Source: Rhodobacterales bacterium CG2_30_65_12 (GTDB lineage Bacteria; Pseudomonadota; Alphaproteobacteria; Rhodobacterales; Rhodobacteraceae). From it: a stretch of 6,532 nt of DNA. The translations under genes were made by a program, and so were the position numbers. The notes beneath the pieces were generated by a model. The model saw only the letters and a program-made list of their open reading frames with translations, searched no databases and was not told the origin of the DNA. Shown piece by piece: positions 1-5,713 of the stretch (position 1 is the first letter of the stretch; the number at the start of each line of letters is the position of its first letter). The stretch spans positions 1-6,532 of the forward strand of contig MNZL01000173.1 of NCBI GenBank assembly GCA_001873585.1, in the 5' to 3' direction.

Positions 1-67
1 TTTGCGCCACCGAGCGAGCGTGCACCTGCCCGATCCGCCCGCACCCCAGAAGCCCTATCCTCAGCAT
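1..67 (-). CDS. iolG: Inositol 2-dehydrogenase, N-terminal fragment (Gfo/Idh/MocA family), cut by window edge
   Basis: Reading the minus strand from the ATG at 67 gives 22 codons that run off the window: MLRIGLLGCGRIGQVHARSV and two more residues. This is a beta strand followed by the dinucleotide-binding glycine motif GxGxxG (GCGRIG, residues 8-13), the start of a Gfo/Idh/MocA Rossmann domain. The RIGxVHA pattern is typical of proteobacterial myo-inositol dehydrogenases, which oxidise myo-inositol to scyllo-inosose with NAD+. The ATG lies one base after the stop of the upstream aldolase gene, and a good Shine-Dalgarno AGGGG (74-78) sits six bases before it. It is therefore the fifth gene of the iolD-C-B-aldolase operon. 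Seen: the motif, the start and the coupling. Inferred: that it is iolG rather than another family member, because only the first few residues are present. Confidence 0.75.
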   Translation of the reverse strand, partial: MLRIGLLGCGRIGQVHARSVAQ

Positions 68-68
68 C

Positions 69-899
69 TCATGCCCCTTTCAGCCCGCGCAGAACCTCGC
101 GCGTGGCGGCCACGACCGGATCGTGAGTTTCTTGCATGATCTGCACCCGGTCGAACCGCTCCGGATCGTGGTTTACCGCCTCGCGCAACGCCTTGCCAAA
201 GGCCATGCGCAACTCGGTGCCAATGTTGAACTTGCAGATGTTCGAGCCATGGGCGAGCGCGGCGCGCTGCGCCATCGGCACGCCGGAGCCGCCATGGATC
301 ACCAGAGGCACCTCCGTTACCGCCTCGATCGCGCGGATGCGGGCCTCGTCGAGCCCGCCCTCGCGGTCTTGCTGCAAATGCACGTTGCCCACCGAGATCG
401 CCATCGCGTCGACGCCGCTTTCGCGGGCAAACCGCGCGGCGTCATCCGGGTCGGTCCCGGCAGATCCTTCGCCGCCGCGATAGCCGACGAAGCCGATCTC
501 GCCCTCGCAGGAAATCCCGGCCGCGTGCGCCATCTCGGCAATGCGGGCGGTCTCCTCGATGTTCTGCGCGAGCGCCTTGCGCGAGCCGTCGAACATCAAC
601 GAGGTGAAACCGCAGTCCAATGCCTCGCGGCAGTCCTCAAAAGTATGGCCATGGTCGAGATGCGCCACCACCGGCACGCTGGCGTGCTCCGCGAGGTGGC
701 GAAACATCTTGCCAAGGATCGGCAGGGGCGTGTGCGCGCGGCACGATGGGCCGGCCTGCAGGATTACCGGCACGCCCTCGGCCTCGGCGGCGGCGACGTA
801 GGCGCGCATGTCTTCCCAGCCCAGCGTAACCAGCCCGGCAACGGCATAACCGTTGCGCAGGGCGGGCTGCAGCACGTCGGTGAGCGTGACCAGGCTCAT
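69..899 (-). CDS. iolJ: Class II (zinc) aldolase of inositol catabolism, probable 5-dehydro-2-deoxyphosphogluconate aldolase
   Basis: A 276-residue cytoplasmic TIM-barrel aldolase of the class II fructose/tagatose-bisphosphate aldolase family. In this operon it most likely cleaves 2-deoxy-5-keto-gluconate 6-phosphate to dihydroxyacetone phosphate and malonate semialdehyde. Family motifs appear in order: VVAHLDHG (77-84; metal ligands His80 and His83, catalytic Asp82), GFTSLMFDGS (97-106), CEGEIGFVG (131-139, conserved Glu132/134), GNVH (171-174, His174 as ligand), IHGGSGVP (201-208, His202 as ligand) and CKFNIGTELR (222-231, phosphate-binding end). The ATG at 899 overlaps the iolB stop by four bases (ATGA). 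No strong Shine-Dalgarno precedes it, so translation is probably coupled to iolB. An in-frame upstream ATG at 1178 would run out of frame through iolB and is rejected. Odd point: the family's usual VHG is VHL here, followed by QQDREGG. A fructose- or tagatose-bisphosphate aldolase role cannot be excluded from sequence alone, and the substrate is inferred from context. Confidence 0.88.
   Translation of the reverse strand: MSLVTLTDVLQPALRNGYAVAGLVTLGWEDMRAYVAAAEAEGVPVILQAGPSCRAHTPLPILGKMFRHLAEHASVPVVAHLDHGHTFEDCREALDCGFTSLMFDGSRKALAQNIEETARIAEMAHAAGISCEGEIGFVGYRGGEGSAGTDPDDAARFARESGVDAMAISVGNVHLQQDREGGLDEARIRAIEAVTEVPLVIHGGSGVPMAQRAALAHGSNICKFNIGTELRMAFGKALREAVNHDPERFDRVQIMQETHDPVVAATREVLRGLKGA
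74..78 (-). promoter_or_regulatory. Ribosome binding site of iolG
   Basis: AGGGG on the minus strand, six bases before the ATG at 67. It lies inside the last codons (Lys-Gly-Ala) of the aldolase gene. It supports the edge fragment being a real translated gene. Confidence 0.6.
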
Positions 900-1744
900 T
901 TGAACTTCGCAATCATGTCTTTGATGCCGGGAATCGTTTCGATCTGGCCTGCGTGGGTGGGTTGGAAATATTGCACGAGGCTGCGCTGGCTCGCACCGCC
1001 GAGGATGGTGAAGTAATACATCTCGTAGCCCGGCAGCACGCAGCAGGGATGATAGCCCTTGTCGATCAGCACGGTGGACCCGTTGACGATGTGATAGGCA
1101 TCGCCCGGCTCGTTGTCGACGCGCTGCAGCATCTGCAGACCAGATCCGTAATCGGGCCGGAAGCGAAAGTTGTAGCACTCGTCGTGGTGCGTTTCTTGCA
1201 TGGTCCCGCCTGCACTGCGGTCGGTATCGTGCTTGTGGCTGGGAAAGCCCGACCAGCCACCCGCGCCCACGGTGTAAAGCTCGCTGACCAGTAGCCGGCC
1301 AACCCTGTCGCGCTGCTTCTGGCCGAGGATGTGCTTGATCTTGCGGTGAGTCTTGGTGTCGTCCGAGCCGTATTGCACGCGGTCGTGCTCGCGCACATCG
1401 AAGGGCGTTAGCACCTTGTCGAACTTCGCGCCGGCGACGAACACCTCCGCCGCGTCCGAGGTGCAGACCATCGTGGCGCTGGTGCCGACCGGCACGTAGA
1501 CGCCTTGCGGCTCGCCGTCCCAGACATCGACGCCACGTCCGCCGAGGGCATCGAACCTCACCCCCTCGACATCGACATCAACCGTGCCGGTGGCCGGCAC
1601 GATGCAGGTTTCATAGCCCGGCACGCGGTATTCGAAGGCCTCGCCCTGCTTCAGGTTGACGATGTTGAAATAGACCAGCGGCACATGGGCGTCGTTCACA
1701 TCGACGATTGGCTGGTTCTGGTTGTCATGGGGAGCGATATGCAT
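896..1744 (-). CDS. iolB: 5-deoxy-glucuronate isomerase
   Basis: A 282-residue cytoplasmic bicupin of the IolB/KduI family. It converts 5-deoxy-D-glucuronate, the IolD product, to 5-dehydro-2-deoxy-D-gluconate, the IolC substrate. The C-terminal cupin carries the family signature: GGWSGFPSHKHDTD (162-175) with candidate metal ligands His170 and His172, acidic candidates Glu184 and Glu189, then KGYHPCCVLPGYEMYYFTIL (229-248) with His232. Length is close to the usual 265-280. The ATG at 1744 follows the iolC stop by nine bases. Its Shine-Dalgarno GAGGA (1751-1755) overlaps the iolC TGA, with a six-base spacer. The stop overlaps the aldolase start. Odd points: the segment between HKHD and the YNFRF strand (residues 173-195) is longer and more polar than the textbook EEIYYYR version, and there are two adjacent cysteines at 234-235. 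Identity is secure from motifs plus neighbours. Confidence 0.93.
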   Translation of the reverse strand: MHIAPHDNQNQPIVDVNDAHVPLVYFNIVNLKQGEAFEYRVPGYETCIVPATGTVDVDVEGVRFDALGGRGVDVWDGEPQGVYVPVGTSATMVCTSDAAEVFVAGAKFDKVLTPFDVREHDRVQYGSDDTKTHRKIKHILGQKQRDRVGRLLVSELYTVGAGGWSGFPSHKHDTDRSAGGTMQETHHDECYNFRFRPDYGSGLQMLQRVDNEPGDAYHIVNGSTVLIDKGYHPCCVLPGYEMYYFTILGGASQRSLVQYFQPTHAGQIETIPGIKDMIAKFK

Positions 1745-1750
1745 GGGGGA

Positions 1751-1755
1751 TCCTC
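1751..1755 (-). promoter_or_regulatory. Ribosome binding site of iolB
   Basis: GAGGA on the minus strand, six bases before the iolB ATG at 1744. It shares bases with the iolC TGA stop (1754-1756), so termination on iolC and initiation on iolB are physically adjacent. Confidence 0.6.
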
Positions 1756-2734
1756 AAGGCTGTGTCGGGCCGGGGTGGCCCGAGAGAAAGGCGTCAAGTT
1801 CGGCGGTGTCGGGCATGGCCGGGGCGCAGCCGGGTTTGGCCACCACGATCGAGGCGCAGGCCGAGCCGCGCAGCACGGCCTGTTGCAGCGGGCGGCCCTG
1901 CGACAGCGCGGCGAGAAACCCGGCCATGAAACTGTCGCCCGCGCCGGTCGGTTTCAACGCCTGCGCGGGATAGATGCCGGTGCGCATCTCGCTGCCGTCG
2001 GCAAAGGTTACCGCGCCCTCGGGGCCTTTCTTGTAGACCACGATGGCGGCGCTCGTCGCGGCCAGCTTGCGCGCCATGTCCTTGCCCCTGGCGGTGCTTC
2101 CGGCCATGAAGCCAAATTCCTCGTCGTTGCCCACGATCACGTCCGACATCGCCCCGGCCCGTGCCAGCACCTCTTCTGCGACCTGCGGCGAGGGCCACGA
2201 ATAGGGCCGGTAATCGACGTCGAAGATGATCGGCAGCCCGGCGTCGCGGGCCAGCTCGAAGGCGCGGAAGGCCGCCGTGCGCGAGGGCTCGGCGGCAAAC
2301 ACCGTGCCCGCGGCGATCACCGCGCCGTGGCGGGCGTAGTCGACCGCTTCGACATCAGCCACGGTCATCTGGAAATCCGCTGCATTGTTGCGGTAGATCA
2401 CGCTTTGGTGCTCCTCCACGCGGGTCTCAACGACCGCGAGCGAGGTGCGAAACTCGCCGCTCACCCGCCGCACATGGGTTCGGTCGATGCCGTAACGATC
2501 AAGCTGGGCCTCGCAATACCAGCCCACGGCATCGTCCGATACGCAGGTGATCAGCGCCGCCTCGCAGCCGAACTTCACCAGCCCCGCAGCGATGTTGGCC
2601 GCCGAGCCGCCCATTGCCACCATCATGGTGCCGGCCTCGCGCGTGCGGGTGCCGGGCGGCTCGGGCGAAAGGTCCATGCCGACGCGCCCGATGACGAGGA
2701 AATCGCGCTTTCGAATGCCGTTCAGAATACTCAT
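1754..2734 (-). CDS. iolC: 5-dehydro-2-deoxygluconokinase, stand-alone PfkB kinase
   Basis: A 326-residue ribokinase/PfkB-family kinase that uses ATP to phosphorylate 5-dehydro-2-deoxygluconate at C6, giving DKGP for the aldolase two genes downstream. Seen: an N-terminal beta strand DFLVIGRVGMD (11-21), PfkB signature 1 region MGGSAANIAAGLVKFG (41-56), the IolC-typical FDVDYRPYSWPS (171-182), VGNDEEF (201-207), and PfkB signature 2 PTGAGDSFMAGFL (262-274) with the anion hole and catalytic base Asp267. The ATG at 2734 is chosen because GGAG (2743-2746) lies eight bases upstream and the 326-residue length matches stand-alone IolC proteins. An alternative ATG at 2779, overlapping the iolD TGA, would add 15 residues rich in Arg, Ala and Pro. 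Many proteobacterial IolC proteins are about 640 residues, fused to a C-terminal DUF2090 aldolase-like domain. This one ends right after the kinase domain, which fits the separate aldolase gene. Confidence 0.93.
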   Translation of the reverse strand: MSILNGIRKRDFLVIGRVGMDLSPEPPGTRTREAGTMMVAMGGSAANIAAGLVKFGCEAALITCVSDDAVGWYCEAQLDRYGIDRTHVRRVSGEFRTSLAVVETRVEEHQSVIYRNNAADFQMTVADVEAVDYARHGAVIAAGTVFAAEPSRTAAFRAFELARDAGLPIIFDVDYRPYSWPSPQVAEEVLARAGAMSDVIVGNDEEFGFMAGSTARGKDMARKLAATSAAIVVYKKGPEGAVTFADGSEMRTGIYPAQALKPTGAGDSFMAGFLAALSQGRPLQQAVLRGSACASIVVAKPGCAPAMPDTAELDAFLSGHPGPTQP

Positions 2735-2742
2735 CCGCCGTT

Positions 2743-2746
2743 CTCC
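2743..2746 (-). promoter_or_regulatory. Ribosome binding site deciding the iolC start
   Basis: GGAG on the minus strand, eight bases before the ATG at 2734, inside the 44-base iolD-iolC gap. It favours this start over the upstream in-frame ATG at 2779, which overlaps the iolD stop. Confidence 0.6.
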
Positions 2747-2778
2747 GAGTGCGGACGGGGCTGCGGGCGCGCGCCTCA

Positions 2779-4644
2779 TCACACGCCCTTCCTCTGGCGG
2801 CTGCGGGGCGCTTCCTGCTCGATGTGCGCGGCGCGCACCCGGTCGCTCTCGGTCACGCTCGGTGTGCCCACCTCCCACCAGGCATGGCCGCCCGTGGTCC
2901 AGCCCTCGTAAGGATCGACGTGCATGACGATTACATACGTCCGGTCGGCCGCCTTGGCGCGCTTGAAGGCCTCGCCCAGTTCGGCGGGGTTCGCCACCAC
3001 CTCCGACACCGCGCCCATCGCGGCGGCGTGTGCGGCAAAATCCACCGCGAAGGGGTCTGGGATCGTTGGCGCGTCGACAAGGAGGTTATTGTAACTCTCG
3101 TTGCCGGTGTTGTTCTGCAGCTTGTTGATGACGGCAAAGCCGCCGTTATCGAGCACCAGCACGATCAGCTTCTTGCGGCTTAGGGCCGAGGAGTAGATAT
3201 CGGAGTTGAGCATCAGATAGGCTCCATCGCCGACGAAGACGATGGTATCGCGCTCGGGCTCCTGCTGCATCTGGGCGATCCGGGCACCCCAGCCGCCGGC
3301 GATCTCGTACCCCATGCAGGAATAGCCGAATTCCACGTCGACCGTGCCGATAGCGAGCGTGCGCCAGTTGGCGGCGATCTCGGCGGGCAGGCCACCGGAG
3401 GCGGCGACGATCCGGTCGCGCGGGTGACACAGCGCATTTACCACGCCGATGGCCTGGGCGTAGGAGTTGGGTCCGTTGTCGGGCGCCACCGTCCGGGCCA
3501 CTTCCGCGTCCCAAGCGGCGCGCAGGGCCCTGGCCTCGTCGCCCCACGCCTTTGGCGAGGTGTAACCTTTGGCGGCCTCGGTGAGCGCGCGCAGCGAAAG
3601 CTTTGCATCGCCTACCACCGGGGCGGCCAGATGCTTGCCTGCATCGTGCCGGGCGGCATTGATCGAGACCAGCCGCGCGCTCTTGTCGAAGGCCGTCCAC
3701 GAGCCGGTGGTGAAATCCTGCAACCGGGTGCCCACGGCAAGAATCACGTCGGCCTGCGCGGCGATGGCGTTGGCCGAGTTTGAACCGGTCACGCCGACCG
3801 GGCCGATGTTGAGCGGGTGCGTTGCCAGCATGTTGGCGCGCCCGGCGATGGTTTCGACCACCGGGATCTGGTGCGCCTCTGCGAAGTCAGTCAAGTCCTT
3901 CACGGCGCGGGAATACTGCACCCCGCCACCGGCGATGAGGATTGGCCGTTGTGCCGCTTTCAGAAGCCCCGCTGCATCGGCGATCTCGTGCGCATCCGGG
4001 GATTGCCTGCGGATCCGGTGCCGTTTCCTTGCAAAAAGGGCCGTGGGGTAATCATAGCTCCAGCCCTGCACGTCTTGCGGCAGGCCGAGGAAGGCGGGGC
4101 CACAGTCGGCAGGATCGAGCAGGGTGGCGATCGCGGCAGGCAGCGACTGGATCACCTGCGCGGGATGCGTGATCCGGTCCCAGTAGCGCGTGACTGGCTT
4201 GAAGGCGTCATTCACTCCAAGGGTCGGATTGTAGTCGTGCTCAAGCTGCTGCAGCACGGGGTCGGGCAGCCGGGTCTGGAACGTGTCGCCGCAAAGCAGG
4301 AGGACAGGCAGCCGGTTGGCATGTGCCAGCGCGGCGGAGGTGAGGAGGTTCGATGTGCCCGGCCCGGCCGAGGCGGTGGCGAACATGAAGCGCTGGCGTA
4401 GCCAGGTCTTGGCGAAGCTGGCGGCGGCAAAGCCCATGCTCTGCTCGTTCTGGCCGCGGTAGAGCGGCAGCTCCGCACGGAAACTGTTGAGCGCCTCGCC
4501 GAGGCAGGTCACGTTGCCGTGGCCGAAGATGCCGAATCCGCCGCCGCAAAGGCGCATTTCCTCGCCGTCGATCTCGATGAACTGGTTGGCCAGGTAGCGG
4601 ACGATGGCTTGCGCGGTGGTCAATCGAATGGTGCTGTCGGTCAT
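2779..4644 (-). CDS. iolD: 3D-(3,5/4)-trihydroxycyclohexane-1,2-dione hydrolase (ThDP-dependent)
   Basis: A 621-residue cytoplasmic thiamine-diphosphate enzyme of the acetolactate-synthase-like superfamily. It hydrolyses the cyclic dione made by IolE, opening the ring to 5-deoxy-D-glucuronate. Three domains are visible. The N-terminal PYR domain (about 1-200) has the IolD-typical GGGFGIFGHGNVTCLGEAL (34-52) and GQNEQSMGFAAA (64-75), where Glu67 is the likely cofactor-activating glutamate. The central domain (about 215-360) has PILIAGGGVQYS (234-245) and AVGTRLQDFTTGSW (303-316). The C-terminal PP domain has the ThDP/Mg motif GDG (472-474), with Asp499-Asn500 closing it, and GGFAVIN (501-507). 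Length is normal for IolD. The ATG at 4644 is the first gene start after the divergent promoter region. A modest Shine-Dalgarno AAGGA (4655-4659) lies ten bases upstream. It is the first gene of the minus-strand operon. Confidence 0.96.
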   Translation of the reverse strand: MTDSTIRLTTAQAIVRYLANQFIEIDGEEMRLCGGGFGIFGHGNVTCLGEALNSFRAELPLYRGQNEQSMGFAAASFAKTWLRQRFMFATASAGPGTSNLLTSAALAHANRLPVLLLCGDTFQTRLPDPVLQQLEHDYNPTLGVNDAFKPVTRYWDRITHPAQVIQSLPAAIATLLDPADCGPAFLGLPQDVQGWSYDYPTALFARKRHRIRRQSPDAHEIADAAGLLKAAQRPILIAGGGVQYSRAVKDLTDFAEAHQIPVVETIAGRANMLATHPLNIGPVGVTGSNSANAIAAQADVILAVGTRLQDFTTGSWTAFDKSARLVSINAARHDAGKHLAAPVVGDAKLSLRALTEAAKGYTSPKAWGDEARALRAAWDAEVARTVAPDNGPNSYAQAIGVVNALCHPRDRIVAASGGLPAEIAANWRTLAIGTVDVEFGYSCMGYEIAGGWGARIAQMQQEPERDTIVFVGDGAYLMLNSDIYSSALSRKKLIVLVLDNGGFAVINKLQNNTGNESYNNLLVDAPTIPDPFAVDFAAHAAAMGAVSEVVANPAELGEAFKRAKAADRTYVIVMHVDPYEGWTTGGHAWWEVGTPSVTESDRVRAAHIEQEAPRSRQRKGV

Positions 4645-4675
4645 GCCGTCTCAATCCTTCTGCGCGCCCATCTGA

Positions 4676-4690
4676 TGCGCGTTTCGCGCA
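4676..4690. repeat. Inverted repeat with 3-nt loop, iolD leader
   Basis: TGCGCG (4676-4681), then TTT, then CGCGCA (4685-4690): a perfect 6-bp inverted repeat. It lies between the candidate iolD promoter and the iolD ribosome binding site, so it would be in the 5' leader of the iolD mRNA. Its right arm is shared with the repeat at 4684-4706, so the two stems cannot form at the same time. Confidence 0.55.
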
Positions 4691-4706
4691 ATTCTCGCTT
4701 GCGCGA
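4684..4706. repeat. Inverted repeat with 7-nt loop, iolD leader
   Basis: TCGCGCAA (4684-4691) and TTGCGCGA (4699-4706) are perfect 8-bp arms around a 7-nt loop. It could be a stem-loop in the iolD leader or a spaced protein-binding site. There is no T-run after it on either strand, so it does not look like an intrinsic terminator. Confidence 0.55.
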
Positions 4707-4717
4707 TTTCGAATCCG

Positions 4718-4745
4718 AAGATACAAAAATTGCAACCGGTTGCAA
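4718..4745 (-). promoter_or_regulatory. Candidate sigma-70 promoter of the iolD operon
   Basis: On the minus strand, TTGCAA (4745-4740, four of six matches to the -35 consensus) is followed after a 16-bp spacer by TATCTT (4723-4718, four of six matches to the -10 consensus). Transcription would start near 4711, giving a leader of roughly 65 bases. The palindrome 4730-4745 covers the -35 box and half the spacer, as expected for a repressor site. The match is moderate and inferred only from spacing and consensus. Confidence 0.35.
4730..4745. promoter_or_regulatory. Perfect 16-bp palindrome, probable LacI-family operator
   Basis: TTGCAACCGGTTGCAA reads the same on both strands. The even-length palindrome with a central CG step is the usual form of LacI/GalR-family operators. 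It sits in the middle of the divergent iol region, overlapping the candidate iolD -35 box, so one repressor dimer could control both operons. The expected inducer is an inositol-derived metabolite. A perfect 8-bp-arm palindrome with no spacer has a chance of about 1 in 65,000 per position. The cognate regulator is not in the window, so the family assignment is inference. Other iol regulators (DeoR-type in Bacillus, RpiR-type in several proteobacteria) have different site forms. Confidence 0.7.
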
Positions 4746-4792
4746 ACAGATTTCCTCGATTGTGCCCAAACAGGGCCATCAGCGGGGCGAAC

Positions 4793-4797
4793 AGGAG
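4793..4797 (+). promoter_or_regulatory. Ribosome binding site deciding the iolE GTG start
   Basis: AGGAG lies nine bases before the GTG at 4807. It fixes the start of iolE at a GTG, since no in-frame ATG near this position has a better site. Confidence 0.7.
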
Positions 4798-4806
4798 AAA
4801 CAGACG

Positions 4807-5700
4807 GTGGCGATCACGATTGGCAATGCACCTTGTTCCTGGGGCGTCGAGTTCGCGGACGATCCGCGCAACCCGCCCTGGCGGCGGGTGCTGAAGGAAT
4901 GCGCCGAGGCAGGGTACAAGGGAATCGAGCTGGGCCCGGTCGGCTTCATGCCGGAAGACCCCGCAGTGCTCGCCGAAGCGCTGGCGGACGAGGGGCTTGA
5001 GTTGATCGGCGGCGTGGTGTTCCGCGCGTTCCACGATCCCGATGCCTGGGGCGACGTGATGGATGGCGCGGTGCGCACCTGCAAGGCGCTGAAGGCGCAT
5101 GGTGCGAAACACCTGGTGCTGATCGATTCGATTTCGCCGCGCCGTGCGCCAACCGCCGGGCGGCCTGACGAGGCCGAGCAGATGGACCAGGCCGAGTGGG
5201 AGGCCTTCCGCGACCGTCTTGCCACGGTGGCGAAGCTGGGGACTGAGGAGTATGGGCTGACCGTGGGCATCCACGCCCATGCCGGCGGCTTCATGGATTT
5301 CGAGCCCGAGCTTGAGCGCCTGCTCGCTGAGGTGGACGAAAGCATTCTGAAAATCTGCTTTGATACCGGCCATCAATCCTACGCCGGGTTTGATCCGGTC
5401 GATTTCATGCGCCGCCATGTAAACCGCATTTCCTATGTGCATTTCAAGGATATAGACCCCAAGGTGAAGGCTGCTGCAGTGCGAGACCGCACCGGTTTCT
5501 ACGACGCATGCGGGCAGGGGATTTTCTGCAACCTCGGCGAGGGCGATGTGGATTTCCCCGCCGTGCGGCAGATCTTGCTCGACGCGGGATTTGCAGGCTG
5601 GTGCACGGTAGAGCAGGATTGCGATCCCACGCTCGACGTCAGCCCGATCGACGATGCGCGGGCAAACCGCGCGTATCTCGAAAGCATCGGCTTCAAGTAA
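4807..5700 (+). CDS. iolE: Inosose dehydratase (scyllo-inosose dehydratase)
   Basis: A 297-residue cytoplasmic enzyme of the xylose-isomerase-like TIM-barrel family. It removes water from scyllo-inosose (2-keto-myo-inositol) to give the trihydroxycyclohexanedione used by IolD. Seen: the IolE N-terminus IGNAPCSWGVEF (5-16), YKGIELGPVGFMP (37-49), GIHAHAGGFMDF (154-165), CFDTGHQSYAGFDP (184-197), YVHFKDID (210-217), LGEGDVDFPAVRQIL (243-257) and WCTVEQDCDP (265-274). Asp186, His212 and Glu269 are likely divalent-metal ligands, by analogy with the fold. The GTG at 4807 is chosen because AGGAG lies nine bases upstream, the length then matches the usual 295-300, and the IolE consensus begins right there. 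The open frame extends to an ATG at 4519, but that would overlap the start of iolD on the other strand and adds unrelated residues. It is the first gene of the plus-strand operon. Confidence 0.96.
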   Translation: MAITIGNAPCSWGVEFADDPRNPPWRRVLKECAEAGYKGIELGPVGFMPEDPAVLAEALADEGLELIGGVVFRAFHDPDAWGDVMDGAVRTCKALKAHGAKHLVLIDSISPRRAPTAGRPDEAEQMDQAEWEAFRDRLATVAKLGTEEYGLTVGIHAHAGGFMDFEPELERLLAEVDESILKICFDTGHQSYAGFDPVDFMRRHVNRISYVHFKDIDPKVKAAAVRDRTGFYDACGQGIFCNLGEGDVDFPAVRQILLDAGFAGWCTVEQDCDPTLDVSPIDDARANRAYLESIGFK

Positions 5701-5703
5701 GGG

Positions 5704-5708
5704 AAGGG
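5704..5708 (+). promoter_or_regulatory. Ribosome binding site of the second oxidoreductase gene
   Basis: AAGGG, five bases before the ATG at 5714, in the 13-base gap after the iolE stop. It supports the ATG at 5714 as the start and co-transcription with iolE. Confidence 0.6.
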
Positions 5709-5713
5709 CAGAC

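Larger units (their letters stand above)
4645..4806. promoter_or_regulatory. Divergent intergenic regulatory region between iolD and iolE
   Basis: 162 bp separate the start codons of the two opposed operons, so promoters for both must lie here or overlap the gene ends. It is less GC-rich than its surroundings in the middle (about 4705-4765). It contains a perfect 16-bp palindrome (4730-4745), a candidate iolD promoter (4718-4745), and two overlapping inverted repeats on the iolD side (4676-4706). I could not pick a convincing -35/-10 pair for iolE. One weak possibility has its -10-like element near GATACA (4720-4725), which would place the palindrome at or just after the transcription start. 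Confidence 0.8.

Noticed and set aside
123..1016. 297-codon plus-strand open frame opposite the aldolase and iolB
   Set aside because: Low-complexity shadow translation with no family motifs. The minus strand encodes an intact class II aldolase across the same bases.
900..1178. 93-codon N-terminal extension of the aldolase to an ATG at 1178
   Set aside because: It runs out of frame through the iolB coding region and reads as Arg-rich noise. The family N-terminus starts at the ATG at 899.
1505..2911. 468-codon plus-strand open frame antisense to iolB, iolC and the end of iolD
   Set aside because: Its translation is rich in His, Arg, Ala and Gly with no recognisable domain. It lies opposite genes with strong motif support, and it is a typical product of high GC at third codon positions.
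3719..3727. TGCAACCGG inside iolD, matching one half and the centre of the palindromic operator
   Set aside because: The other half (GTGCCC) does not match, so it is not a palindrome. A 9-base match within coding sequence can occur by chance. It could only be an auxiliary operator if found conserved.
4684..4706. Inverted repeat considered as an intrinsic terminator
   Set aside because: No run of T follows on either strand, and it lies at the 5' side of both operons, where a terminator is not expected.
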